NCBI GenBank assembly: GCA_024278455.1
Contig: JAJRTE010000017.1
Coordinates: 1-49,147, forward strand
Source of the DNA: Myxococcota bacterium
GTDB taxonomy: Bacteria > Myxococcota_A > UBA796 > JAJRTE01
Direction: 5' to 3'
DNA: 49,147 bases
This document shows positions 16,579-25,606 of the stretch, piece by piece. How positions within the stretch are numbered: the stretch's first letter is position 1; each line of letters begins with the position of its first letter. The translations under genes and the position numbers were made by a program. The notes under the pieces were generated by a model. The model worked only from the letters and a program-made list of their open reading frames with translations. It was not told where the DNA came from and ran no database searches.

Positions 16579-18600
16579 ATGGGCAAGGAAGGTTGTCAGG
16601 TGGAACCAACTGAAGAAAAGGCGAGTCGAGGTCCTGCGCGACGGCCGAGAATGTCCGAAGCGTTTGCTCTCCTCGCCACGGCATTCTTGCTGGGCATTGT
16701 CGTGCAGCATGGACTCGCGTGGTTCGGGCTCTCCTCGTACCGAAGCCCGCGAAATCTCGCGGTGACCACGGGGCTGGTGGTCTTCGCGGCGGGCGTTGCT
16801 GCCGGGTGGCGCCGGCGTTGGTTCCGCCTCCTTGCCTCTACTGCCTTTGCTGTGCCCGCCATTGTCTTCCTGACTTGTCTGTCGATCCTGGGCACCTTGA
16901 TTCTCCAAGACCAGCCGGAGCACGTCTTGCAGGGAGCCTACGGCCCGGCCCTGGTTGTCATCGACGGCCTGTTCCTCGACGACATGTTCCACAGCCTTGG
17001 TTTCGCAACGGTTCACGGCCTCTTCGCCAGCGGCCTTGCGATGACGCTCGCGCTCAACCGAAAGCTGAACATCAGGCGTGCCGGCGTCATGGGGGCTCAC
17101 CTGGGCATCTTGATACTCCTTGCTGGGGTCGCCATGGGAGCCATCTGGGGCGTCAAGGGCCGGCTCAATCTTCATACCGGTCAATCCGCCGATCGGTTCA
17201 CTGTTGATCTGCCCGGCGGGGAATCGGCGGCCTATCCCCTCGGATTCACCCTGCAGCTCGACGATTTCCAACTGGTCCATTACGAAACCAGGAACCACCT
17301 GGAAGTGTACGACCTCAGTACGGGCGAACCGAAACGGCTTGCCACCGGGCTCCTGGCACCCGGCGACGAATCGCTTGCCTCTTTCGGGGTCCGCGTGGAG
17401 GGCTACTGGCCGGATCACTACCGCGAGACAGTGGTCGAGCCGCTGGGAATGTCCGGGGCGGCCGGCGCGACTGTGGAGGTAAGCAGCCCCCCCGGGCGAC
17501 TTGCCGCCATGCTCGCAAGGACCGGGACCACCGGCAACCAGGAACAGCAGTGGGTGTTCGATGACGGCGATCCTCGAGGTGGCGTGCTGTCTCTCGAGAG
17601 GGGAACGCTGCACTACTTTTGGGACGAGACACGTGCCCGCCGGTTCCTCGAGACGGTATCTTCGGCGAAGCCGTCTTCTCCTCACAGAATTGTCGCCGGG
17701 GAGCACACCTTCGAGGTGTCCGTGGGAGAAGAGTATCCTCTTCCAGGGTCGCCCTATCGTGTCGAGGTGGTGAGAGCGTTCAACGACTTCATCATCGATC
17801 CTGTCGCCCACGAACCAGCCAACCGCTCGACCAGGCCGAACAACCCGGCCATCGAGGTCGTGGTCAAGGGCGCCGATGGCCGGGAAGCGGGTCGGGCCTG
17901 GCTATTCGCACGGTTTCCGTCCTTCCGCCATTCCGGCGAAGATTCGGTGGCCACCAACCTCCGATACGAGTATTCCGACACTTCGAATCGTCCGGAAGTC
18001 GTGGCGATCATCGCCGGAGAGTCCTCCAGAATCTGGACATCTCTTGGCGAAAGCCCTTCATCCTGGAGATCTTTCGATGTGGGGCAGGAACTCCGAATCG
18101 ACCGCACGCCGTTGGTCATCCAGGCCATGCACGGGTCTGTGAGGAGAACGTATCGGAATGCCACACGCTCTGATACTGCGAACAACCCCGTGGCGTTGAT
18201 CCGTGTCGGCGGGAAAGCGGAACCCATCCTTCTCGGCCATGGGAAACCATTGTTCCTGGACAATGGGAACGCGCTCGTCATGACTCCGGAAAAAGGAGGA
18301 GGCGCGGTCAAGGACTATCTGAGCACGGTTTCCGTGTTCCAGGATGGGGACAGGATCTTGACCCGGACCATCGAAGTGAACGACCCGCTCGAGTTCGCGG
18401 GGTTTCACGTGTACCAGACAGACTACCGCCCGGATGACCCGACATTCTCCGGCTTTCAGATCGTCCGCGACCCCGGCCTGTGGATCGTATACCTCGGGTT
18501 CATCGTGACCGCCCTCGGCGTGTCTTGCAGCTTGCTGTTGCCTTCACTGCTCGAGCGCAAAAGGGTGCTTCCTGGGGTTTCACAAGGGGAAAAGCCATGA
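16579..18600 (+). CDS. resB: ResB/Ccs1 family cytochrome c maturation protein (system II)
   Basis: 673 residues. It has hydrophobic segments at about 28-45, 52-72, 80-105 and 170-192, a large periplasmic domain (about 195-625), and a final helix (WIVYLGFIVTALGVSCSLLL). This is the ResB plan: with CcsA it forms the system II synthase that moves heme outward and ligates it to CxxCH. The periplasmic part contains the typical PVSYRIEVVRAFNDFxxD-like stretch (around PYRVEVVRAFNDFIIDP) and the closing GFHVYQTDY. It starts 45 bp after the 17-heme gene; ATG 16579 has a modest CAGGA, and a second ATG at 16651 is possible. It overlaps ccsA by 4 bp, a sign of translational coupling. Confidence 0.93.
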   Translation: MGKEGCQVEPTEEKASRGPARRPRMSEAFALLATAFLLGIVVQHGLAWFGLSSYRSPRNLAVTTGLVVFAAGVAAGWRRRWFRLLASTAFAVPAIVFLTCLSILGTLILQDQPEHVLQGAYGPALVVIDGLFLDDMFHSLGFATVHGLFASGLAMTLALNRKLNIRRAGVMGAHLGILILLAGVAMGAIWGVKGRLNLHTGQSADRFTVDLPGGESAAYPLGFTLQLDDFQLVHYETRNHLEVYDLSTGEPKRLATGLLAPGDESLASFGVRVEGYWPDHYRETVVEPLGMSGAAGATVEVSSPPGRLAAMLARTGTTGNQEQQWVFDDGDPRGGVLSLERGTLHYFWDETRARRFLETVSSAKPSSPHRIVAGEHTFEVSVGEEYPLPGSPYRVEVVRAFNDFIIDPVAHEPANRSTRPNNPAIEVVVKGADGREAGRAWLFARFPSFRHSGEDSVATNLRYEYSDTSNRPEVVAIIAGESSRIWTSLGESPSSWRSFDVGQELRIDRTPLVIQAMHGSVRRTYRNATRSDTANNPVALIRVGGKAEPILLGHGKPLFLDNGNALVMTPEKGGGAVKDYLSTVSVFQDGDRILTRTIEVNDPLEFAGFHVYQTDYRPDDPTFSGFQIVRDPGLWIVYLGFIVTALGVSCSLLLPSLLERKRVLPGVSQGEKP

Positions 18601-19424
18601 GTCATCCTGATGAGATGCTTGTTGGAGTGACACTGGCGCTGTACGCCATCGCGACGCTCCTGTATGGCGTCATGTGGGCAAGGGCATCGTCAACGTTGCG
18701 GTACCTGGCCCCGGCAGCCCTCGGCGCAGCGCTCGCAGCCAACGCCTATCAACTCGTCGTGCGCTGGCTCGTATCGGACCAACCCCCTTTCAAGACGCTC
18801 TACGAATCCCTTTTGCTCCTGGCGATATGCATCGCAGTGGTCTACCTCGTGCTGGAAGCCGTATATCGGGCGCGAATCCTCGGTTTTCCTTCCGCGCTCG
18901 GATGTCTGCTAACCCTGACCTATGCATTCTTCCAACAAGACAAGGCCCTGGTCAATCTTCCGCCTGCCCTTCAGAGCGGGTGGTTCGTTCCCCACGTGGT
19001 CGTCTACTTTTTCGGCTATGCCTCCTTGTTCGTCGCCGCGGCGGCAGCTTCCATCTACCTCCTCAGATCCCGGCCAATTGACCTGAACAGGCCAGACCTC
19101 ATGCGGGGAGGTGGCATCGACCTCCAATCGCTGTTGGACGGCGCCGTGTGCTTTGGCTTCTGTCTGTTGACCGTGGGGCTACTGATCGGGTCCATCTGGG
19201 CCAAGGCAGCTTGGGGGGACTACTGGGTCTGGGACCCCAAGGAAACCTGGTCGCTCGTGTCCTGGCTCGCTTTCGCCGCTTACCTGCACCTTCGCCGAAA
19301 CCGCGCGTGGAAGGGACGCCGCCTGGCCTATCTCGTGCTTTTCGGCTTCGCAGCAGTGGCCTTTACCTATCTCGGGATGCAGTTGCTTCCCGGGGCAGAA
19401 CAAAGCGCCCACGTCTATCAATGA
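18597..19424 (+). CDS. ccsA: CcsA/ResC heme-handling subunit of cytochrome c synthase (system II)
   Basis: This 275-residue protein has eight hydrophobic segments and the diagnostic tryptophan-rich WWD-type motif WGDYWVWDPKETWSLVSW, which presents heme at the outer face of the membrane. Conserved histidines flank it (VPHVVVYFFGY near the middle, YLHLRRNRAWKGRR after the motif). Together with ResB it makes the holocytochrome c synthase. Its ATG overlaps the resB stop (ATGA), with AAGGGGA 7 bp upstream. Its position directly behind the 17-heme oxidase suggests co-production of assembly factors with heavily heme-loaded substrates. Confidence 0.95.
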   Translation: MSHPDEMLVGVTLALYAIATLLYGVMWARASSTLRYLAPAALGAALAANAYQLVVRWLVSDQPPFKTLYESLLLLAICIAVVYLVLEAVYRARILGFPSALGCLLTLTYAFFQQDKALVNLPPALQSGWFVPHVVVYFFGYASLFVAAAAASIYLLRSRPIDLNRPDLMRGGGIDLQSLLDGAVCFGFCLLTVGLLIGSIWAKAAWGDYWVWDPKETWSLVSWLAFAAYLHLRRNRAWKGRRLAYLVLFGFAAVAFTYLGMQLLPGAEQSAHVYQ

Positions 19425-19590
19425 GTTGCCATGAAGTGAACGTGACAAACATCATCCACAGCCCGCCGGCAAGGGCACCGTGTCGTCGCCCTCGCACGGC
19501 ACTCGACACTCGGCTGCCCGCTTCGTGGGGCAGTCGGACGTTGGCGACAGCGCCGACATCGCAAACATCCTGATGTAAGAGGAGACGAAA

Positions 19591-19956
19591 ATGCTGAAGA
19601 AGACTGCTGTCATCCTTGTTTCCCTGGCTTTCTCGGTCGGAATGATATCCGCGGCTTTCTCCGCACAGAAGCCCGAAGGCGAGATCAAGGTAGAGATCAC
19701 CGGCGCGAAGCCCGCCTACTTCGACCATTCCACCCACGAGAAGAGGGCTGAAAACTGCCAGGTCTGCCATCACAAGAACGAGAAGGGCGCCGAGGAGAAG
19801 TGCACCACCTGTCACACCAAGGAAGGGAAGGACGAGGCCGTTCCCGGCAAGAAGGCTTTCCACACGCAGTGTGGTGGCTGTCACAAGAAGAATGCCAAGG
19901 GACCTCAGTACCCGAAGGACTGCAAGGTTTGCCACAAGACGGCGCAAGGTGCATAG
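19591..19956 (+). CDS. Small periplasmic tetraheme cytochrome (class III, c3/c7-like)
   Basis: 121 residues with a signal peptide (cleavage near AAFSA, about residue 25) and four CxxCH motifs: CQVCHH, CTTCH, CGGCH and CKVCH. The FDHSTHE segment just before the first site supplies axial histidines as in cytochromes c3 and c7. It is lysine-rich, unlike its neighbours. Small soluble carriers like this shuttle electrons between inner-membrane quinol oxidases and outer-membrane acceptors. AGGAGA lies 6 bp before the ATG, and it follows ccsA by 166 bp on the same strand. Confidence 0.94.
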   Translation: MLKKTAVILVSLAFSVGMISAAFSAQKPEGEIKVEITGAKPAYFDHSTHEKRAENCQVCHHKNEKGAEEKCTTCHTKEGKDEAVPGKKAFHTQCGGCHKKNAKGPQYPKDCKVCHKTAQGA

Positions 19957-20398
19957 GGAATCGACATCGATCCCGGCGGCGGCGCCCACATCCACCGTCT
20001 TCCCCCGGCTTGCCACGCTCCTCTCGAGCTGTACCCGTTTCGCGGCGCCAAACGTTGCTCGCCCCGTCACCGATGGTGGAACCCTTTCGACACCGCTGGA
20101 ACTGGGACCCTTCCGGCTCGCCCTCCGCCATCGGAACGCGACCGTTGCGCGCGCTTTGCTGTTGACGAACCGCCTTCGAAGTGAGTAGAACTATGGTAAA
20201 CTCCATAAAATCAATACATCAGGCGCCCACCCGTGCAGTGCGTGTAGGGGGGGTCCGGCTGGCAACAGGCGGCACGTTTGGTGCCATCAAGTCCCTGCCG
20301 GGAGACGCTTGCTCGTCTTGAATACAGTCGCGAACGCCAGGTTTGTGGCACTCCACGATGAGACTTCCCAGGTGCTGAGAACACCACGTAGGTAGAAT
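19957..20398. other. Intergenic region upstream of the beta-helix/Big-domain gene
   Basis: About 440 bp with no recognisable gene. It contains one possible promoter for the downstream gene and a small bulged hairpin (GGGAATCGA with TCGATCCC) immediately at the stop of the tetraheme cytochrome, without a T-tract. Confidence 0.5.
20162..20191 (+). promoter_or_regulatory. Possible sigma70 promoter ahead of the beta-helix/Big-domain gene
   Basis: TTGACG, 18 bp, TAGAAC, about 210 bp before the ATG. The -35 is good and the -10 matches in four of six positions. Confidence 0.35.
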
Positions 20399-23300
20399 AT
20401 GCGAACGTGCCTGGCCTATGTCCTGGTTGCAGTTCCCCTGCTCTGCAACCCGGGGTGGCTTACCGCCGCGGTCTTGCATGTCGATGTCGCCCGGGGCAGC
20501 GATTCGAGCGGCGACGGAAGTCGCGACCGGCCATGGTGCACCATCACCCACGCTGTCGCGCAGGTGGTTGATTCGCACGCTGAGATCCACGTTGCAGCAG
20601 GCAGTTATGAGGTCGGAGCGGGGAGCGGGTGTCAGGAGGCCTTCCCCCTGGACATTCCTGCCGGGGTCTCGTTGATCGGCGCCGGCGCCGGCGTGACGGT
20701 CATCGATGCACACCATGGCAGCAGGGTCATGCGCTTCGAGCAGGCCGGCCCGAGTCCTGTCGTGCGAGGCTTCACCATCAGGAACGGGCTGGTTGCGGGC
20801 GGAGTCTCCCGTATGGAGCAGCGAGGCGGCTGTATTCGGATCAAGGATGCATCACCCGTCATTCGCAACAACACCATCGAGGGGTGCGAAGCCCCTTACG
20901 GAGGTGCGGGAATACTCGTCGAAGGTGTCTCCCGGACGATCATCGAGGGCAACCTGTTTCGGGACAACATGTCTGGCGTGCGCGGGGGAATCATCGAGTT
21001 GGACGCGGGGGGGGACGTGGTCATCACGGGAAACCTGTTCGTGGACAACGTGACCGGGGCCATGAACGCAGAAGGGGCTATCCTGTATGCCGACACCATC
21101 GATAGCCTGACCGCCACCATTCACAACAACATCATGGCGGGTACAGACGGGAACGGTATCGCGGTATTCAACCGGTGGGTCACCGTGACCATTGCAAACA
21201 ACACGATCGCCGGCGCAACGCTCGATGCCATTCTGCTGGGGTATGCCGGGAGTGCAACGATCTGCAACAACATCCTTTCGGGAAGCGGGCGTTATGCGAT
21301 CGAGGAGATCGACTGGGCCGATTTCGGTGCCGGCGATCCCCGGAATGCGTCACATAACCTCTTCTATGACAACAGGATGGGGCTCTATCTCGACAAAGGA
21401 AGCAACAGGTATCTCGATCTGGAGCGGCTGGAATTGGAACGACCGGAATGGAGCCAGAACCTGCAGGCGAACCCCGGGTTCGTCGCAAGCCGCGCCGGCG
21501 ACTACCACATCCGCACAGACTCCCCTTGCGTGGGAGCCGGGGGGACAAGACACGCTCCTCCCACCGATATCGATGGAGACTCGAGAGGCTTTCCGGTGGA
21601 CATCGGGGCTGACGAAGCGGTCCCGGAAGGCGCGCAGGGCGTCGTCTCGAGAGCCGTTCCGGGGAGGCAGAGGGCACTTCGACCCCCGGCCCGGCGGGTG
21701 TCTGAAGGAGCAGTCGGCCGCGGCAAGGCGCTCCCCCGTGGCCGAACGCCTCCCGGGGCGGTGCCTGGAACCCCGGCACAGAGCTTCGAGCAGGGCCCGT
21801 CTGAACCGGCAGTCCGCGCAACCGCACCTCCCTTGCGCCGAGGCGTGGCGCAGCCGCCTGGAGAGGTGGCCCGGGCGACGCCCGGGCCGCGCGGAGAGCG
21901 GCAGGAGCGCACAACGCAACGAAGCGGGGCGCCGGGCACCGCGTCCGAGGTCGTCAGCGCAAGCCGCCCAGGTGAGGGTGCCACTTCCGCACCAGGGGGG
22001 CAGGCTGCCGTGGGGCCCCGCGTCCTGGTTACGATTGACCGCGCCTCGATCTATTCCGGGGAGACCGTTGTTGTCCAGGCGACAACGACGGGGGCCAGGG
22101 ACACGGGTTACACCTGGCGCACGAGCGACGAAAGGACAGCCACCGTCACACAACTCGCCGGTTCCCCGGCCCGGGTTCGAGGAAGGGGGGATGGAACCGC
22201 CACGATACTTGCGACCGGGATAAACAGTCGGGCGACCGGCTCTGTCGTTGTCGAGGTCACGCGACCGGAGTTGACCGTGCATCTCGAGAAGAACGCTCTC
22301 TACGTGGGCGAGACAACCGTGGCCCACGCAGTGACGGCAGGCAACGTGGATCGTGCCTACCGTTGGATGTCCGCCGATCGCCAGGTCGCTCGAGTGGACG
22401 GCGGGGAGGAGAGCACCGTTGCAGTGACGGCACTGGGGCCGGGGGTGGCCAGGATCGTCGCGGTAGGTCTCGACTCCGGCGCAACCGGTGTCGCCACCGT
22501 CGTTGCGACGAGGACAGAGGCGGACATCGTGCTTCTTGCGCCTCCTGATGGAGGAGTGATCGGTGTGGTTTCGCCCGTTCCTTTCAGGTGGTTCAGTCGT
22601 GACGCAGCGGGATTCGTCCTCACCCTGTGTCCTTCAGCCGACTTTGCCGAGCGGTCCGATTGTTCGGAATTCGCCACGGGAAACCGCTATTATTCCATGG
22701 GACGGGAAGAGTGGCGATCGGTTGTCTCCATGTTCGATGTGGGCGACACAGTGTACTGGCGCGTGGCGAGCGAGCGTGCGGACGGGGAGGTGAGTCCGAT
22801 ATGGCATTTCAACTTGGACGTGCACAGTCCGCCATACGACATCCTGGCCATCGTCGTGTCGGATACGGAGATTGAACTCCGGTGGACCAACGCAGAGAGA
22901 TACGAAAGGATCCTCGTCTACCGGAAGTACAACGACTCTCGCATCTATCGAGGGGCGGTCGGTGGAACGGGCTCATCCTTCCGTGACACGGAATTGCGCT
23001 CCGATACAGCGTTCCGATATCAGCTCGTGGCAAGCGTTGAGGAAGACTGGGTACTGTCGCGGGAGGTGAGCGCCCGGACGCTGCCAAGAAAGTACGGGGC
23101 ACCGGTGCTTCTTGCACCGCGAGACGGGGAAAGGCTTTCAGCTTTCCGCGCGGTCACTCTTTCCTGGGAGGGGAACGGTGAAGACTCGGTGCACTACTGG
23201 GTGGGTATCTACGAGCCGTCGACCAGCGTCCTGTTGTGGGAGCAGACCGACGAGACCACCTTGGCGATAGCACCGGACAGGCTCTCGCCTGGGGTCAGCT

Positions 23301-23416
23301 ATCACTGGCGAGTCTGGGCGAACGACGCCAGGTACTCCGAGTGGATGGAGAGCAAGACTTGGCGATTCTTGACAGAAGCTGCGGCCGCCCCGGCGGCGAT
23401 CGGCGCTGGTGACTAG
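20399..23416 (+). CDS. Secreted modular protein: beta-helix, Pro/Arg-rich linker, two Big_2-like domains, fibronectin-like domains
   Basis: 1005 residues. A signal peptide (about 1-24) leads into a DUF1565-like right-handed beta-helix at about 25-400 (repeats such as PVIRNNTIEGC and TICNNILSGS, ending DIDGDSRGFPVDIGADE). A low-complexity Pro/Arg/Gly linker covers about 405-540. Two bacterial Ig-like Big_2 modules follow at about 542-625 and 626-705. The rest forms fibronectin type III-like modules with the typical PPDG and FRW strands. No catalytic residues were recognised. The Arg-rich linker has unusual composition and could bind polyanions or simply be a flexible stalk. AGGTAG lies 5 bp before the ATG. 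Likely a cell-surface or matrix protein; it separates the cytochrome genes from a NarX-like kinase. Confidence 0.88.
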   Translation: MRTCLAYVLVAVPLLCNPGWLTAAVLHVDVARGSDSSGDGSRDRPWCTITHAVAQVVDSHAEIHVAAGSYEVGAGSGCQEAFPLDIPAGVSLIGAGAGVTVIDAHHGSRVMRFEQAGPSPVVRGFTIRNGLVAGGVSRMEQRGGCIRIKDASPVIRNNTIEGCEAPYGGAGILVEGVSRTIIEGNLFRDNMSGVRGGIIELDAGGDVVITGNLFVDNVTGAMNAEGAILYADTIDSLTATIHNNIMAGTDGNGIAVFNRWVTVTIANNTIAGATLDAILLGYAGSATICNNILSGSGRYAIEEIDWADFGAGDPRNASHNLFYDNRMGLYLDKGSNRYLDLERLELERPEWSQNLQANPGFVASRAGDYHIRTDSPCVGAGGTRHAPPTDIDGDSRGFPVDIGADEAVPEGAQGVVSRAVPGRQRALRPPARRVSEGAVGRGKALPRGRTPPGAVPGTPAQSFEQGPSEPAVRATAPPLRRGVAQPPGEVARATPGPRGERQERTTQRSGAPGTASEVVSASRPGEGATSAPGGQAAVGPRVLVTIDRASIYSGETVVVQATTTGARDTGYTWRTSDERTATVTQLAGSPARVRGRGDGTATILATGINSRATGSVVVEVTRPELTVHLEKNALYVGETTVAHAVTAGNVDRAYRWMSADRQVARVDGGEESTVAVTALGPGVARIVAVGLDSGATGVATVVATRTEADIVLLAPPDGGVIGVVSPVPFRWFSRDAAGFVLTLCPSADFAERSDCSEFATGNRYYSMGREEWRSVVSMFDVGDTVYWRVASERADGEVSPIWHFNLDVHSPPYDILAIVVSDTEIELRWTNAERYERILVYRKYNDSRIYRGAVGGTGSSFRDTELRSDTAFRYQLVASVEEDWVLSREVSARTLPRKYGAPVLLAPRDGERLSAFRAVTLSWEGNGEDSVHYWVGIYEPSTSVLLWEQTDETTLAIAPDRLSPGVSYHWRVWANDARYSEWMESKTWRFLTEAAAAPAAIGAGD

Positions 23417-23523
23417 CCGGGCCAAAAGATGAGGACTGGTGATATTGCGACTGGAAGGGTCGGCGGCGCGGTCCGAGTTCTGTTGGAACATCCAGGCCGC
23501 TGCTTCGAGGACGAGGTGCGACA

Positions 23524-24921
23524 TTGCAGTGCAATCCGCCTAACAGAAACATGACGGCTTTGCACCGTGGCTTGAAGCGTGTTGCGGCCTGGCAGCTTCT
23601 TGTCGCGAGCATTGTCCTGGTCGGTGTCGTGGAAGCAATCCATGCCGGGTACCGACTGAGTTGGCCGGTGCACCTGGGCGGCTACGTGCTGATGATGGGG
23701 GTGGTCACGGCCGGCATCCACGTGATGTACAACGCGCTATTCCGCGAGGCGATAGCGAGGGAGAACGCCCTATCCGAAAAGGAGAAGGAATACCATGTCC
23801 TGACCACGATCCAGGCAGTCATCAACGATTCCCTCAAGCTGAGCGACTTTCTTGAGCGTGTGTTGGATGGTGTGATCGAGGTCACATGGGCGGAGCGCGC
23901 AGAAATCTCCCTTTGGGATGGACAGATGGATACCCTGACCGCGCACGTCTTCCGGGGACAGCTTCCCGGAATCGGACCGGACGACTCCGGAGCAAGGCTG
24001 GACGAGGAGATACCTCGCATGGTGGCGCGCCGAAAAGACCTCCTGGTCATCTGCCGATCGGCCGACGAGCACCATTTTGTCCGGACTCGGCTAAAGGAGA
24101 TGGGCGTTCAGACCTACGCTGGCGTGCCGTTGATATCGAAGGGCAGGCTCGCGGGCGTGATCAGCATGATGTCGAGTAGATCCGTACCCTTGACGGAACA
24201 CGGCAGAAAGCTGCTGGTGACGCTCGGCCACCACATCAGCACAGGAATAGAGAATGCGGAGCAGTTGTCAGGGATTCGAGAGACGAGTGTGATGGACGAG
24301 CGACGGAGGATTGCCCGTGAACTCCACGATGGACCGGCGCAAGTACTGGGATTCGTGCACCTGCGGCTGGGAGAACTCGAAGGAGCAACCTCGGTGGTGT
24401 CCGATCCGGCGGTCAAGGAAGAAATCCTGCGGATGAAGGAATTGGTGGCCGACGCTTATGAAGAAGTTCGACATTCGATACTTGGCTTGCGAATGGATCC
24501 CCGCGGGTTTGGACTCATTCCGTGGCTGGCCGAATACCTGCGTCGATACAGCGAACAGACCGGCATCGACGTGCAGCTTCAACTGAGCCACGAAGGAGCC
24601 ACCCGGATCGGAGCGAGCGAGGAGGTGCATTTGTTCGGAATCATAAGAGAAGCTCTTGCCAACATCCGAAAGCATTCCGACGCCGTGGCAGCGGCGATCG
24701 TGTTTGACGCCAGGGACAACGAGGCCAGGATCACCATCGAGGATGATGGTCGTGGCTTCGATGTCGACACCACCGCGCAGCGTTTGGGCAGTTCATTCGG
24801 CCTCCAGTCCATGAAGGAAAGAGCCGAACTCATGGGAGGGTCCTTGACCGTGACGTCGAGACCGGGGGCCGGGACACGGCTGCTCGTCCGGTTCCCTTTG
24901 AAAGAGCGGGAGGAAGCATGA
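23524..24921 (+). CDS. NarX/DegS-type sensor histidine kinase with GAF domain
   Basis: 465 residues. Two membrane helices span about 22-42 and 50-72. A coiled segment (NALSEKEKEYHVL) leads to a GAF domain at about 95-245. A HisKA_3 dimerisation helix holds the phospho-acceptor at about His268 (RRRIARELHDGPAQ), and a HATPase_c domain has N-box EALANIRKHS and G-boxes DDGRGFD and GLQSMKERA. This kinase class pairs with NarL-type regulators, and the gene overlaps one by 4 bp. The start is a TTG with GAGG 7 bp upstream; an ATG at 23551 lacks a ribosome site. Lying between two respiratory blocks, it may adjust their expression to an electron acceptor or redox cue (inference). Confidence 0.92.
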   Translation: MQCNPPNRNMTALHRGLKRVAAWQLLVASIVLVGVVEAIHAGYRLSWPVHLGGYVLMMGVVTAGIHVMYNALFREAIARENALSEKEKEYHVLTTIQAVINDSLKLSDFLERVLDGVIEVTWAERAEISLWDGQMDTLTAHVFRGQLPGIGPDDSGARLDEEIPRMVARRKDLLVICRSADEHHFVRTRLKEMGVQTYAGVPLISKGRLAGVISMMSSRSVPLTEHGRKLLVTLGHHISTGIENAEQLSGIRETSVMDERRRIARELHDGPAQVLGFVHLRLGELEGATSVVSDPAVKEEILRMKELVADAYEEVRHSILGLRMDPRGFGLIPWLAEYLRRYSEQTGIDVQLQLSHEGATRIGASEEVHLFGIIREALANIRKHSDAVAAAIVFDARDNEARITIEDDGRGFDVDTTAQRLGSSFGLQSMKERAELMGGSLTVTSRPGAGTRLLVRFPLKEREEA

Positions 24922-25595
24922 TGTGTCCCACAAGAGTTCTCGTGGCCGATGACCATATTCTGTTCCGGGCAGGCATCGCCAGCCTTATCCGGCAGCAGGA
25001 GGATTTCGAGGTCGTTGGGGAGGCTGCTGACGGCGAAGAGGCCGTCGAAAAGGCACGGTCGCTCGTTCCGGACCTCATCCTCATGGACATCTGCATGCCC
25101 AACATGGGCGGGCTCGAGGCGCTGCGGCGCATCAAGAGCTTTCTGCCCGAGACCAAGGTGGTGATGTTGACCGTGTCCGACGACGAATCGGATCTCATCG
25201 AAGCCATCAAGTGCGGCGCGCAGGGGTTCTTGCTGAAAAAGATGGAGCCCGAAAGGCTGTTCGAAACCCTGCGGGGTGCCTGCCGGGGGGAGGCCGCGAT
25301 CTCGCGCCAGGCCACCTCGAAAGTCTTGGAGGAGTTCGCCAGGCTCGCGCAGCATCGGTCCAGGGAACGGCGTCCACTGGAGAAGTTGAGTGCCCGGGAG
25401 CGGCAAGTCCTGGAGCTGATCGCTCAGGGGGCCACCAACAAGCTCATCGCGGCGCGGCTAGGAATCAGTGAGAACACGGCCAAGAATCATCTCAAGAACA
25501 TCCTGGACAAGCTCGGCCTGGAAAACCGCGTGCAAGCTGCGACCTATGCCCTCAGGGAAGGCATGTTCACCGGTTCGAGCTTTCCGGACAGGTAG
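24918..25595 (+). CDS. NarL/FixJ-family response regulator
   Basis: 225 residues. The receiver domain (about 5-125) has the acidic pair DD at 11-12, phospho-acceptor Asp57 (LILMDICMP), a Thr in VMLTVSDDE and the Lys in GFLLKKM. The C-terminal LuxR-type helix-turn-helix (about 155-215) reads LSARERQVLELIAQG, then ISENTAKNHLKNILDKL. Its ATG overlaps the stop of the kinase gene, so the two form a coupled two-component system. It ends 11 bp before the convergent 12-heme cytochrome gene. Confidence 0.96.
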   Translation: MMCPTRVLVADDHILFRAGIASLIRQQEDFEVVGEAADGEEAVEKARSLVPDLILMDICMPNMGGLEALRRIKSFLPETKVVMLTVSDDESDLIEAIKCGAQGFLLKKMEPERLFETLRGACRGEAAISRQATSKVLEEFARLAQHRSRERRPLEKLSARERQVLELIAQGATNKLIAARLGISENTAKNHLKNILDKLGLENRVQAATYALREGMFTGSSFPDR

Positions 25596-25606
25596 GATGG
25601 GGCTCA

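Noticed and set aside
16579..16651. The later ATG at 16651 as the resB start
   Set aside because: It would remove a short polar N-terminal tail only and cannot be excluded, but the upstream ATG has a better ribosome site and spacing behind the cytochrome gene.
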